A DNA stretch of 64,000 bases, taken from positions 898,501 through 962,500 of the forward strand of contig NZ_JAUSYN010000002.1 in the NCBI RefSeq assembly GCF_030816915.1. Reading direction: 5' to 3'. Shown here one piece after another: positions 16,722 to 25,700 of the stretch; position 1 is the first letter of the stretch; each line of letters begins with the position of its first letter. Made by a program: the position numbers and the translations under genes. The stretch comes from Streptomyces sp. B3I8. GTDB lineage: Bacteria > Actinomycetota > Actinomycetes > Streptomycetales > Streptomycetaceae. The notes under the pieces were generated by a model, which did not search any database, was not told where the DNA came from, and saw only the letters and a program-made list of their open reading frames with translations.

Positions 16722-18065
16722 GTGACCTCAGCCGCCGCCCCCGGCCACCGCCCCGGCCCTCCTGGCCGCCCCCGCCGTCCCGCGTGGGCGGGGCGCAACT
16801 ACAGCCTGCTGGCCGCCGCCGCGGTGGTCACCAATCTGGGCGGCAACGGCGCGCTGATCGCCGCCGCCTTCGCGGTGCTGGGCGCGGGCGGCGACGCCGG
16901 GGACGTCGGGCTCGTGGCGGCGGCGCGCACACTGCCACTCGTACTGTTCCTGCTGATCGGCGGCGCGGTCGCCGACCGGCTGCCCCGGCACCGGGTGATG
17001 GTCGCGGCCAACACGCTCAACTGCCTCTCGCAGGCCGCGTTCGCCGTGCTGGTCCTGGCCGGCGAGCCCCGGCTGTGGCAGATGATGCTGCTCACCGCGT
17101 TGGGCGGCACCGGTCAGGCGTTCTTCAACCCGGCCGCCGAGGGCATGCTGATGTCCTCGGTGCGCGGGGAGCAGGCGGGCCGTGCCTTCGCGGTGTTCCG
17201 GATGGCGATGCAGTCGGCGTCGGTCGGCGGCGCGGCCCTCGGCGGGGCGCTGGTCGCCGCGATCGGGCCCGGCTGGGTGCTCGCCGTCGACGCGGCGGCC
17301 TTCGCGGTGGCGGGGGCGCTGCGCTCCTTCCTCGACGTCGGGCACATCGCGCCGCGCGAGCCGGGCGGCGGCCTGCTGGCCGATCTGCGGGAGGGCTGGC
17401 GGGAGTTCGCGGGGCGGCCGTGGCTGTGGGGGATCGTCGCGCAGTTCTCGGTCGCCAACGCGCTGGTGGGCGCGGCCGACGCGGTCTACGGTCCGCTGGT
17501 GGCCGAGGAGCACCTCGGCGGGGCGGGGCCCTGGGGGCTCGCCCTCGGCGCTTTCGGCGCGGGCACGGTCGCCGGGGCGCTCGTGATGACCCGGTACCGG
17601 CCGCGCCGGCTGCTGCTCGTCGGCACCCTGTGCGTCTTCCCGCTCGCCCTGCCCTCCGCCGCCCTGGCGGTGCCGGTGCCGGTCGGCGCGCTGTACGCGG
17701 TGATGTTCCTCACCGGGCTGTCCGTCGAGGTGTTCGGGGTGTCCTGGATGACCGCGCTGCACCAGGAGATACCCGAGGACAAGCTGTCGCGGGTGTCGGC
17801 GTACGACTGGTTCGGCTCGATCGCGATGCTGCCCCTGGCGACGGCGCTGGCGGGCCCGGCGGAGTCCGTCCTCGGCCGTTCGAACGCCCTGTGGGGGTGC
17901 GCCGCGCTGATCGTCCTCGTCACGGGGGCGGTGCTCTGCGTCCCCGAGGTCCGCGAACTGCGGCGCCGCGCGCCATCGCAGTCGCCGTCGGGCCCGGTAC
18001 CGGCGACGACGTCGGGCCCGGTACCGGGGGCGGTGACCGCCCCCGGTACGGCCGACGGCGCGTGA
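16722..18065 (+). CDS. MFS transporter
   Basis: A 447-aa major facilitator protein with about 12 predicted helices, close to the enterobactin exporter-like MFS_3 group. The conserved loop GGAVADRLPRHRVMVAANTLNCLSQAAFAVLV is near residues 85-115, and the second-half helices FGAGTVAGALVMTRYRPRRLLLVG are recognisable. The substrate is unknown. GTG 16722 is chosen because the hydrophilic arm that begins there leads straight into helix 1; there is no strong ribosome binding site, so it may be leaderless. Confidence 0.85.
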   Translation: MTSAAAPGHRPGPPGRPRRPAWAGRNYSLLAAAAVVTNLGGNGALIAAAFAVLGAGGDAGDVGLVAAARTLPLVLFLLIGGAVADRLPRHRVMVAANTLNCLSQAAFAVLVLAGEPRLWQMMLLTALGGTGQAFFNPAAEGMLMSSVRGEQAGRAFAVFRMAMQSASVGGAALGGALVAAIGPGWVLAVDAAAFAVAGALRSFLDVGHIAPREPGGGLLADLREGWREFAGRPWLWGIVAQFSVANALVGAADAVYGPLVAEEHLGGAGPWGLALGAFGAGTVAGALVMTRYRPRRLLLVGTLCVFPLALPSAALAVPVPVGALYAVMFLTGLSVEVFGVSWMTALHQEIPEDKLSRVSAYDWFGSIAMLPLATALAGPAESVLGRSNALWGCAALIVLVTGAVLCVPEVRELRRRAPSQSPSGPVPATTSGPVPGAVTAPGTADGA

Positions 18066-18126
18066 ACCGCCTGGGCAAACCCCTCACTTCGTAGGAACGT
18101 ACGCCCGCCCCGGCCGCCGGTGGCGC

Positions 18127-18160
18127 GGCGGGCACCGGCGGGCACCGGCGGGCACCGGCG
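18127..18160. repeat. 10-bp tandem repeat (GGCACCGGCG), about three copies
   Basis: The decamers at 18131, 18141 and 18151 are identical, with a partial unit before. The tract ends at the stop codon of the spermidine synthase-like gene on the minus strand. Confidence 0.8.
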
Positions 18161-18161
18161 G

Positions 18162-19007
18162 TCAGCCGATGTGGAACGCGCCGTCCGGTGGTTCGGGGGA
18201 CGGGACCGCCTCCGTGTCGTGGACCGGGCGGGCGGAGCCGATGAACACCCGCAGCGGGTCGCCGTGTTCGACGCGGGCGGGGAACGCGTCGGCGGCCGTA
18301 CGGCGGATCAGGGCGGCCGTGTCCGGTGGGCGGTGCGCGGCGTACAGGACCGCGTTGCCGAAGCGGCGGCCGCGCAGCACACCGGGCTCCGCGATCAGCG
18401 CCAGTTCCTCGAACACCGTGCCGAGAGTGGCGAGTTGGGAGCGCAGGAAGGCGAACGGCGTGGCGTCGGCGAGGTTGGCCAGGTACACCCCGTCGGCCCG
18501 CAGCACCCGCGCGGCGGCCCGGGCGTACTCGACAGAGGTGAGATGCGCGGGGACGCGGGAGCCGCCGAAGACGTCGGCGACCAGCACGTCCGCCGATCCG
18601 GGCGGCGCGGCCTCCAGCCAGGCGCGGGCGTCCGCGTGGTGCGGCGTGATGTCCGCGCCGGCGGGCAGCGCGAGGTGCTCCAGAACGAGGTCGAGCAGTC
18701 CCCCGTCGGCCTCGACGACGTGCTGCCGGGAGCCCGGCCGGGTGGCCGCCACGTACCTGGGCAGGGTGAGCGCGCCCCCGCCGAGGTGCAGCACGTCCAG
18801 CGGCCGTCCCGGCGCGGCGGCCGTGTCCACCATGTGCCCGAGCCGTCTGGCGTACTCGAACTCCAGGTGCTCGGGGGCGTCCAGGTCGACGTACGACTGC
18901 GGCGCCCCGTCGACGGTCAGCAGCCAGGCGCGCTCCCGGTCGACGTCGGGCATCAGCCGGGCGGTCCCGTGATCCACGTCCCGTACCACGGGTATCGCAT
19001 CGCTCAC
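18162..19007 (-). CDS. Spermidine synthase-like methyltransferase fold protein
   Basis: A 281-aa protein with a Rossmann SAM-binding core: DVLHLGGGALTLPRYVAATRPG (nucleotide-binding glycine motif), VVEADGGLLDLVLEHL, and the DVLVADVFGGSRVPAHLTSVEYARAAARVL segment of spermidine synthase-type aminopropyltransferases. Many actinobacterial members are not proven to make polyamines. The GTG at 19007 is preferred as a leaderless start because a CACAAT box ends 6 nt before it; GTG 19025 is an alternative. Confidence 0.82.
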   Translation of the reverse strand: MSDAIPVVRDVDHGTARLMPDVDRERAWLLTVDGAPQSYVDLDAPEHLEFEYARRLGHMVDTAAAPGRPLDVLHLGGGALTLPRYVAATRPGSRQHVVEADGGLLDLVLEHLALPAGADITPHHADARAWLEAAPPGSADVLVADVFGGSRVPAHLTSVEYARAAARVLRADGVYLANLADATPFAFLRSQLATLGTVFEELALIAEPGVLRGRRFGNAVLYAAHRPPDTAALIRRTAADAFPARVEHGDPLRVFIGSARPVHDTEAVPSPEPPDGAFHIG

Positions 19008-19092
19008 GGGACCATTGTGCGGCACGAAGGCGCCCCGGCGGGCACCCCCGCACGGGTACGGGGGTGCCCCCGCGGGCAGGACCCGCGCGGCA

Positions 19093-19118
19093 CGGGGGCG
19101 CCCCGGCGGACGCCCCCG
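19093..19118 (-). terminator. Hairpin terminator downstream of EF-Tu3
   Basis: Inverted repeat CGGGGGCG / CGCCCCCG with a 10-nt loop lies 7 nt past the tuf stop codon. A second GC-rich hairpin further left (around 19060-19080) may back it up. Confidence 0.6.
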
Positions 19119-19124
19119 CCCGGC

Positions 19125-20327
19125 TCACTCGACCGCGGTGACCGTCCCCGCCCCGACGGTCCGGCCGCCCTCCCGGATCGCGAAGCCGAGACCGGCCTCC
19201 AGGGGGATGTCCCGGTCCAGCTCGACGGTCATGGTGACCGTCTCCCCGGGCCGGGCGACGCCGGCCGCGCCGAGGCCGATGTCACCGGCCACGTCCGCGG
19301 TGCGGAAGTAGAACTGCGGCCGGTAGCCGCTTGACACCGCCGTCGTGCGCCCGCCCTCCCGGGCGGACAGCACGTACACCCGCGCGGTGAACCGGCGGCG
19401 CGGCCGCACACTGCCCGGCGCCGCGACCACGTGCCCGCGCCCGACCGCGTCCCGCGCCACCCCGCGCAGCAGCAGTGCCACGTTGTCCCCGGCCTGCGCC
19501 TCCGCCATCGGCCGGCCGAAGGTCTCGACACCGGTGACGACGGTCTCGACGCCGGCCCCCAGCACCTCGACCCGGTCGCCGACACGCACCGTGCCGCGCT
19601 CGACGGCACCGGTGACGACCGTGCCGCGGCCGGTGATGGTGAGCACGTTCTCCACCGGCAGCAGGAACGGCGCGTCCAGGTACCGCTCGGGGACCGGCAC
19701 GTACGTGTCGACCGCGTCGAGCAGCGCCTCCACGGCCGCCGTCCAGCGAGGGTCGCCCTCCAGCGCGCGCAGCCCGGAGACCCGTACGACCGGTACGGAC
19801 TCGCCCGGATAACCGTGCGCGGTGAGCAGTTCGCGCACCTCCAGCTCCACGAGGTCGGTCAGCATCGTGTCCTCGCCGTCGTCGACGGCGTCGGCCTTGT
19901 TGAGCGCGACGACGAGGTGGTCGACGCCCACCTGCCGGGCGAGCAGCACGTGTTCGGCGGTCTGCGGCATGATCCCGTCGAGCGCGGAGACGACGAGGAT
20001 CGCCCCGTCGAGCTGCGCGGCCCCGGTAACCATGTTCTTGACGTAGTCGGCGTGGCCCGGCATGTCGACGTGCGCGTAGTGCCGGGTGTCGGTCTCGTAC
20101 TCGACGTGCGCGAGGTTGATGGTGATGCCGCGCGCGGTCTCCTCCGGGGCCCGGTCGATCCGGTCGAACGGGACGTAGGCGGTGGTGCCGCCGGCGCCGC
20201 GGTCGGCCTCTCGGTCGGCGAGGACCTTGGTGAGGGCGGCGGTGAGGGTGGTCTTGCCGTGGTCGACGTGGCCCATCGTGCCGATGTTCAGATGCGGTTT
20301 GGTGCGGATGTACGCCGTCTTGGACAT
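19125..20327 (-). CDS. tuf3: Divergent elongation factor Tu (EF-Tu3 type)
   Basis: A 400-aa translation GTPase that delivers aminoacyl-tRNA to the ribosome. G1 GHVDHGKT is at residues 19-26, the effector RGITI at 66-70, G3 DMPGHADY at 88-95 (the usual EF-Tu has DCPGHADY), and G4 NKAD at 143-146 (usually NKCD). Domains 2 and 3 follow to the end ([14 protein letters not shown]). The divergence from housekeeping EF-Tu and the solitary position (no fusA or rpsL next to it) match Streptomyces tuf3, reported to be dispensable and under positive stringent control. Start ATG 20327 is preceded by GAGG; a short CGAAG/CTTCG hairpin lies just upstream. Confidence 0.9.
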   Translation of the reverse strand: MSKTAYIRTKPHLNIGTMGHVDHGKTTLTAALTKVLADREADRGAGGTTAYVPFDRIDRAPEETARGITINLAHVEYETDTRHYAHVDMPGHADYVKNMVTGAAQLDGAILVVSALDGIMPQTAEHVLLARQVGVDHLVVALNKADAVDDGEDTMLTDLVELEVRELLTAHGYPGESVPVVRVSGLRALEGDPRWTAAVEALLDAVDTYVPVPERYLDAPFLLPVENVLTITGRGTVVTGAVERGTVRVGDRVEVLGAGVETVVTGVETFGRPMAEAQAGDNVALLLRGVARDAVGRGHVVAAPGSVRPRRRFTARVYVLSAREGGRTTAVSSGYRPQFYFRTADVAGDIGLGAAGVARPGETVTMTVELDRDIPLEAGLGFAIREGGRTVGAGTVTAVE

Positions 20328-21077
20328 GGCGGTACCTCGAAGTCTCTTCGGTGGTGACGCGTGAACGGCCCCGGGCGCGGCGCAGCGGGCGCGCGTCCGG
20401 GACGGGGACCCCGAGAACCTGACCGACCCTCCCCCGCAGGGGTCCGCCGGACGATCCGGGGAGGGTCAGCTTCGGGCGCCGTCGACTGCGGCGACGAGAG
20501 TGGGCACGGCAGCCTTCGGAGCATCCGCAGCGGCGGATGCGGCGAGGTGGAAGGCGTACCGGAACATGCCCCGATCATGCCCGGCCGCCCGCACCGGGTC
20601 GAATGGTTTACGCGCCGCGGCACGCATGGCCACGCCCCTCACGGGTCACGCCCCGCATGGCAGCACCGCGCACGGCCGCGTGGCGATCGACGGCGGTGGA
20701 CGGGGGAGGGCCACAGGCGGGGCCGGGGGCGAGAGGTGGTCGTGGACGTGCACGCCACCGGCGGCCGTCGCGGGCGTGACCAGCCTGCTCCCCCGGCGGC
20801 GTACGCCGCCCGGCGGCGGGTTGCAGGTGCCGGTGCGGGATGCGGAGCGGTCGCCGTCGGACGGGCTGAGGCCCGACCGACCCCGCGGCAGCGGGAGAAC
20901 GCTTCGGTGAGGGGCCCCGAGGCCGGGCGCGGGCGGGTACGACCGGTGTGTCCGCCGTCGGGGAGCGGGAACCGGCTCGCCGGGGACAGCTCTTCACGGG
21001 CCCGGCCCGGGGACTGACGGGCGTTCAGCGCGTCACCCGTGAGATGACCCATACGGCGATCACACACGTTCGTCGGT
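20328..21077. other. Long gene-free region upstream of tuf3
   Basis: About 750 nt between two divergent genes. Open frames of 100-200 codons exist but are Arg/Pro/Gly-rich, have no recognisable family and do not show the codon bias of neighbouring genes. It must carry the tuf3 promoter. I see no tRNA or terminator here. Confidence 0.55.
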
Positions 21078-21089
21078 TAGTGTCACCGG

Positions 21090-21911
21090 ATGCTCGATGC
21101 CACCACCCGCTCTGGGGGCACCGCCACGGCCTCTCCCCGGGCCACCACCACCGAACTCACCGCCGCCACGGCCCCGGCCGTTCCCGCGCCGCAGGTGAGT
21201 CCCCCGGTCGCCGCCGTCTCCCCCTCACCTGTGCTCTCCCTCGTCGCGCGCTGCGGCAGAGCGCTGCTCTCGCCCTGGGCGCGGCTGGCCCTGCTCGTGA
21301 TACTGCTCGCCACGGCCGCCACCTGCGTGCTGTTGTTCGAACCGCAGAAGTTGCTGACGCACGGCTGGCCACCACAGCTCGGCGGTGCCGCGGCCGCCTC
21401 GGTCTTCGCGGTGGCGTACGGGCTGTGCACGGTCGCCTTCGTGCCGCGCCCGCTGCTCAACCTCGCCGCGGGCGCGCTGTTCGGTTCCCAGTTCGGCACC
21501 GGCAGCGCCCTGACGGGCACCGTGCTGGGCGCCGGGCTCGCGTTCGGTCTGGGGCGGCTGCTCGGTCAGGACGCGCTGCGCCCGCTGGTGCGCGGCCGGT
21601 GGCTGAAGGCGGCCGACGGACAGCTCAGCCGGCACGGCTTCCGTTCGATGATGGCGGCCCGGCTCTTTCCCGGAGTGCCGTTCTGGGCGGCCAACTACTG
21701 CGCCGCCGTCTCCCGGATGCGCTCGACCTCGTTCCTGACCGCGACGGCCCTCGGCTCGATCCCCAACACCGCCGCGTACGTCGTCGCCGGCGACCGTGCC
21801 TCCAGCCCCACCTCCCCCGCCTTCCTGACAGCCCTGGCCGTCATCGCCGTCCCCGCGCTGGCCGCCACGGCCCTCGCCTGGCGCAAACGCCACCACCTGC
21901 GCGCCGGCTGA
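21090..21911 (+). CDS. TVP38/TMEM64 family membrane protein
   Basis: A 273-aa membrane protein of the TVP38/TMEM64 branch of the DedA/VTT superfamily. After a Thr/Pro/Ala-rich N-terminal arm (about 60 residues) come hydrophobic helices with the VTT segments FVPRPLLNLAAGALFGSQFGTGSALTGTVLGAGLAFGLGR, ARLFPGVPFWAANYCAAVSRM and GSIPNTAAYVVAG. The substrate is unknown; relatives are lipid scramblase-like. A TAGTGT box at 21078-21083 is 6 nt before the ATG, so the transcript is probably leaderless. Confidence 0.88.
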   Translation: MLDATTRSGGTATASPRATTTELTAATAPAVPAPQVSPPVAAVSPSPVLSLVARCGRALLSPWARLALLVILLATAATCVLLFEPQKLLTHGWPPQLGGAAAASVFAVAYGLCTVAFVPRPLLNLAAGALFGSQFGTGSALTGTVLGAGLAFGLGRLLGQDALRPLVRGRWLKAADGQLSRHGFRSMMAARLFPGVPFWAANYCAAVSRMRSTSFLTATALGSIPNTAAYVVAGDRASSPTSPAFLTALAVIAVPALAATALAWRKRHHLRAG

Positions 21912-22092
21912 ACGCGCCCCGCGCCGCCGGTCCGCGGGCCGTCACCGGGCCGGCGGCGACAGGTGCGGACCCCCACGCGGCGGACCCGGCGGCCCGGTCG
22001 AGGCCCGGTCACGGGCCGCCGTGACCCATTGCATAGCGGGTGCGTAGCCGACCGGTAGCGGACTGTCAGACCTTGCCCCTACGCTTGTCCGC

Positions 22093-22272
22093 ATGTCCCC
22101 CGAATCCGTGTCCTCTGGTTCCGCGCGGTCCGCCGCCGACTTGAACGAGCGGATCCGCGCGCTGTGGATGCGCGCGAACGGATCCCTGACGGCCCAGGAA
22201 CGGGCCGAGTACGAGGCCTTGGTGGTCCAGTGGGCCTCGGCGATCCGCAAGGACGTCATCGAGGCGGCGTAG
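22093..22272 (+). CDS. Small conserved hypothetical protein, 59 aa
   Basis: ATG 22093 to TAG 22272 encodes a charged, helical 59-aa protein with Ser/Ala-rich start (MSPESVSSGSARSAADLN), then ERIRALWMRANGSLTAQERAEYEALVVQWASAIRKDVIEAA. It has strong third-position GC and no signal or membrane segment. A TACGCT box at 22080-22085 puts +1 about 7 nt later on the ATG, so a leaderless mRNA is likely. I believe similar small proteins are common beside lnt in streptomycetes, from memory. Function unknown. Confidence 0.75.
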   Translation: MSPESVSSGSARSAADLNERIRALWMRANGSLTAQERAEYEALVVQWASAIRKDVIEAA

Positions 22273-22380
22273 TTCCCGTCACCAGCCGTCCGCCCCCTCC
22301 TTGCCCCCCCCCGCCCCGTTTGAGATCTTCCCCACCGCGCACACTGACAGCACGCACGTCGGCCGCGGGGAGGGGATCAC

Positions 22381-24126
22381 GTGAGGTTGTCCGAGGGGCT
22401 CGACCGGGGGCTTTGGGGGCGGTGGCGGCGCGCCGCCGGGGTCGCGGTCGCCGGCGCCCTGCCGATGCTCGCCTTCCCCGCCCCCTCGCTGTGGTGGTTC
22501 GCGTATGTCGCCCTGGTCCCCTGGATGCTGCTGGTCCGCTCGGCGCCGACCGCACGTCAGGCGGCCTACGACGGCTGGGCCGGCGGCTTCGGCTTCATGG
22601 TCGCCGTGCACCACTGGCTGCTGCCGAGCCTGAACGTCTTCCTGTTCGTGCTGGCCGCCCTGCTCGGCGCGCTGTGGGCTCCCTGGGGTCTGCTCGTCCA
22701 CCGCTTCCTCGGCCCCGGCCCCGGTTCGGGTACCGGGGCCGGGCCCGCGGGCAGCGCAGGGCGGGGTGTCCCGCCGTCCGGCCCCCGCGTGGCCGCCGCT
22801 CTGCTGGTTGTCCCCTGCGGCTGGCTGCTGCCCGAACTCGTGCGCTCCTGGCAGGGGTTGGGCGGGCCCTGGGGGCTGCTCGGCGCCACCCAGTGGCAGG
22901 TCGGGCCGGCGCTTCGGCTCGCCTCCGTCGGTGGGGTCTGGCTGCTCAGCCTCCTGGTGGCCGCCGTCAACGTGGCGGTGACGGCACTGCTCCTCGCGGT
23001 GGCGCCCGCGCGCACCTGGCGACGGACGGCCCACGGACGGGCCGGGAGCACCGCAACAAGCAACGCCACAACCGGCGACGCCACAACCCGCATCACCGCG
23101 ACCGATATCGCCGCGGCCGTCTCCGTGGCGGTCGCCGGTCTGGCCGTCGTGACACTCGCGGTCTCGGCCGCCTGGGTGTGGGCGCCCCGCCCGGCGGTCG
23201 ACGGCCGGGCCCGGGTCGCCGTCGTCCAGTCGGGCATCGTCTCCGGCGACGACAGCCCCGAACGCCGCTTCGACCGCCAGGAGTCGCTCACCCGACGGCT
23301 GGCCGGCCAGGACCTGGACCTGGTCGTCTGGGGCGAGAGCAGCGTCGGCTTCGACCTCGACGAACGGCCCGACCTCGCCCGTCGGCTCGCCGCCCTGTCC
23401 CGTCGGCTCGACGCCGATGTACTCGTCGACGTCGACGCCCGCCGCGCCGACCGCCCCGGCATATACAAGAGCGCGATCCTCGTCGGACCCGACGGCCCCA
23501 CCGGCGACCGGTACGACAAGATGCGCCTGGTGCCGTTCGGTGAGTACATACCGGCACGTTCTCTGCTGGGCTGGGCCACCTCCGTCGGCAAGGCCGCCGG
23601 CGAGAACCGCAGGCGCGGCGACGAGCAGGTGGTGATGGACGTCGGGCACGGGCTGCGCGTCGGCCCGCTGGTCTGCTTCGAGACGGCGTTCCCCGACATG
23701 AGCCGGCATCTCGCGGCCGACGGCGCCGAACTGCTGCTCGCCCAGTCCTCCACGTCGAGTTTCCAGCACAGTTGGGCGCCCGAGCAGCACGCCTCGCTGG
23801 CCGCGCTGCGCGCCGCCGAGACCGGCCGCCCGATGGTGCACGCCACGCTGACCGGGGTCTCCGCGGTCTACGGCCCCGACGGCGAACGTCTCGGTTCCTG
23901 GCTCGGCACGGACGACGCCGGCGCCTCGGCGGTGTACGAGGTGCCGCTCGCCCACGGCACGACCCCGTACGTGCGGCACGGCGACTGGCCGGTGCACGTG
24001 GCGCTGCTGGTCCTGGCCGCGTTCTGCGTCACCGAGGGCGTACGCGCCTACCGTGCGCACGCGGGCGTTCAGGTCGCGGCGGACCGCTCCAGGACCGCGG
24101 TCACGACCCGTTCGCACAGTTCGTGA
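22381..24126 (+). CDS. lnt: Apolipoprotein N-acyltransferase
   Basis: A 581-aa membrane enzyme that N-acylates the N-terminal cysteine of lipoproteins. Several N-terminal helices precede a nitrilase domain that starts near RVAVVQSGIVSGDD. The catalytic triad is in place: Glu in VVWGESSVG (about 318), Lys in YDKMRLVPFGEY (about 380) and Cys in LVCFETAFPDMS (about 432). A Thr/Ala-rich insertion at about 220-240 is peculiar to this copy. GTG 22381 has GGGGAGGGG upstream. The 3' end overlaps the convergent Gfo/Idh gene by 58 nt. Lipoproteins in this window (25.1, 33.1 and 29.6 kb) would be potential clients. Confidence 0.92.
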   Translation: MRLSEGLDRGLWGRWRRAAGVAVAGALPMLAFPAPSLWWFAYVALVPWMLLVRSAPTARQAAYDGWAGGFGFMVAVHHWLLPSLNVFLFVLAALLGALWAPWGLLVHRFLGPGPGSGTGAGPAGSAGRGVPPSGPRVAAALLVVPCGWLLPELVRSWQGLGGPWGLLGATQWQVGPALRLASVGGVWLLSLLVAAVNVAVTALLLAVAPARTWRRTAHGRAGSTATSNATTGDATTRITATDIAAAVSVAVAGLAVVTLAVSAAWVWAPRPAVDGRARVAVVQSGIVSGDDSPERRFDRQESLTRRLAGQDLDLVVWGESSVGFDLDERPDLARRLAALSRRLDADVLVDVDARRADRPGIYKSAILVGPDGPTGDRYDKMRLVPFGEYIPARSLLGWATSVGKAAGENRRRGDEQVVMDVGHGLRVGPLVCFETAFPDMSRHLAADGAELLLAQSSTSSFQHSWAPEQHASLAALRAAETGRPMVHATLTGVSAVYGPDGERLGSWLGTDDAGASAVYEVPLAHGTTPYVRHGDWPVHVALLVLAAFCVTEGVRAYRAHAGVQVAADRSRTAVTTRSHSS

Positions 24127-24980
24127 GTGGCCAACGCGTCCCGGGCGCTGAGCACCTTCCCCGCGCGCACGGCGCCCAGGAAGGCCAGCACCACCTGCTC
24201 GATGCCGCGCTGACGGGCCACCGGCACCCAGTCACCGCGGCGGCGCACGGTGGGCTGGCCCTTGTGGTCGATCGTCTCGGCGAGGTTGACCACCTGCCGC
24301 TTGCTGTCCTGCCCGGAGACCTCGAGGATCTCCTCGGCCGAACCGCTCAGCCTGTTCATCACGCCGAGCGCGGTGAACCCGTCCCCGGCGAGCTGGAGCA
24401 CGACGTGGTGCAGCAGCCCGCCCTCGGTGCGCGCCCGCACGGTGACGTCGTCGACCGGGCCGGACACCAGGAACCGCAGCGTGTCCACGACATGGATGAA
24501 ATCGTCGAGGATCATCGTGCGGGGGTTCTCGGGCAGCCCGACGCGATTCTTCTGCATCAGGATCAGCTCGCGGGGATGGTCGGCGCACTGGACGTAGCCG
24601 GGCGCGTACCTCCGGTTGAAGCCGACCGTCAGGGTGGTGTTCCGCTCCTCCGCGAGCGCCACCAGCCGCTCGGAGTCGGCCAGTTCGTAGGCGAGGGGCT
24701 TGTCGACGTAGGTCGGCACGCCCGCTTCCAGCAGCCGTGCGACGAGTTCGGGGTGGGCGGCGGTGGAGGCGTGCACGAAGGCCGCGTCGAGCCCCTGGTC
24801 CAGCAGCGTCCGCAGCTCGGTGTGACGCTGCCCGGCGGGGAGGTGCAGGGTGTCCGCGACACGGGTGAGCGTGGCGGGTGTGCGGGTGTGCAGATGCAGT
24901 TCGACGCCGGGAAGCGTGCCGAGCACCGGGAGGTAGGCCTTCTGCGCGATGTCGCCGAGTCCGATACAGCCGACCTTCAC
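24069..24980 (-). CDS. Gfo/Idh/MocA family oxidoreductase
   Basis: A 303-aa NAD(P)-dependent oxidoreductase of the glucose-fructose oxidoreductase/inositol dehydrogenase family. The nucleotide-binding start is VKVGCIGLGDIAQKAYLPVL; the EKP-equivalent motif is TYVDKPLAYELADSERLVALAEE, and the C-terminal domain (VGFNRRYAPGY, DDFIHVVDTLRFL) carries the catalytic region. The substrate is not predictable. GTG 24980 has GAGGAG 8 nt upstream. It overlaps lnt by 58 nt in a convergent orientation. Confidence 0.9.
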   Translation of the reverse strand: MKVGCIGLGDIAQKAYLPVLGTLPGVELHLHTRTPATLTRVADTLHLPAGQRHTELRTLLDQGLDAAFVHASTAAHPELVARLLEAGVPTYVDKPLAYELADSERLVALAEERNTTLTVGFNRRYAPGYVQCADHPRELILMQKNRVGLPENPRTMILDDFIHVVDTLRFLVSGPVDDVTVRARTEGGLLHHVVLQLAGDGFTALGVMNRLSGSAEEILEVSGQDSKRQVVNLAETIDHKGQPTVRRRGDWVPVARQRGIEQVVLAFLGAVRAGKVLSARDALATHELCERVVTAVLERSAAT

Positions 24981-25099
24981 CGATTGTCTCCTCAAATGGT
25001 CGACGCTGGTCCCGGGGAAGCATACGGCGCTCACCCATGCGGGGCATTACCCGTCCGTCCGCTCCCCCCGGCCGGGTGCGGACCGCCAGAGTTGCCCGC

Positions 25100-25573
25100 G
25101 TGCATCGAACCACCACCGCAGCGCTCCTGGTCACGGTGACCGCGTCCGCCCTCGCCGGCTGCACGACGGTCCAGCGCCCCGTCGCCCCCGGGCCGCCGCC
25201 CTCCCCGCCCCCGTCCCGTACGACCGCGGCCCGCCCGGACGGCAGCGACGGGCCCCGGCTCGTCCAGGCCCCGGCGGACGAGGCCCTGGAACGCACCGGC
25301 CCCCGTGCGCCGTCGGCCGGCACGCCGGGCCATCCCGTAACTCCGTCGCACGGCCCGGTCCCGCCGGCGCCCCACCGTGCCCCCGCTCCCCCGGCCGCTC
25401 CCCACCGTCACCGCGACGCGCCACCGGCCGGGCACCGGGCCGCGCCGCCCCCGGCCGCCGTCCCGAAGCTCCCGGCCGACCGCTCCGACGTCTGCGCCCT
25501 GGGGCGCACCTACGGCCAGTGGCCCGCGGGCAGCCCCCAGTCCCGGATCTGCGACGACACGTACGGCCACTGA
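25100..25573 (+). CDS. Small lipoprotein, Pro/Ala-rich
   Basis: A 157-aa predicted lipoprotein. The signal ends in the lipobox LAGC at about residues 18-21 (TASALAGCTTVQR). The mature region is a long low-complexity Pro/Ala/His linker, ending in a short ordered tail with two cysteines (DVCALGRTYGQWPAGSPQSRICDDTYGH). GTG 25100 lacks a clear ribosome binding site and has a CAGAGT box about 7 nt upstream, suggesting a leaderless start. It is divergent from the Gfo/Idh gene. Function unknown. Confidence 0.75.
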   Translation: MHRTTTAALLVTVTASALAGCTTVQRPVAPGPPPSPPPSRTTAARPDGSDGPRLVQAPADEALERTGPRAPSAGTPGHPVTPSHGPVPPAPHRAPAPPAAPHRHRDAPPAGHRAAPPPAAVPKLPADRSDVCALGRTYGQWPAGSPQSRICDDTYGH

Positions 25574-25589
25574 AAGCCACGACACGCCG

Positions 25590-25622
25590 CGCGCCGAGCG
25601 GGAACGCGTCCCGCTCGGCGCG
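25590..25622. terminator. Bidirectional hairpin terminator
   Basis: A 14-bp perfect stem, beginning CGCGCCGAGCGGGA and ending TCCCGCTCGGCGCG with a 5-nt loop, lies between the convergent lipoprotein (ends 25573) and hydrolase (ends 25701). Confidence 0.8.
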
Positions 25623-25668
25623 ACGTGCGACGTGCGACGTACGACGTGCGACGTACGACGTGCGACAC
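25621..25668. repeat. 7-bp tandem repeat (CGACGTG/CGACGTA), about six to seven copies
   Basis: Six consecutive heptamers CGACGTG or CGACGTA plus a partial copy follow directly on the terminator stem. The G/A alternation in the last position forms runs of CGACGTACGACGTG. Confidence 0.85.
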
Positions 25669-25700
25669 GGGCCGGGGTCCGTGGACCGCCGGCGTGCCCG

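Noticed and set aside
20361..21067. Possible genes upstream of tuf3
   Set aside because: Frames on both strands are low-complexity Arg/Pro/Gly with no homology or start context.
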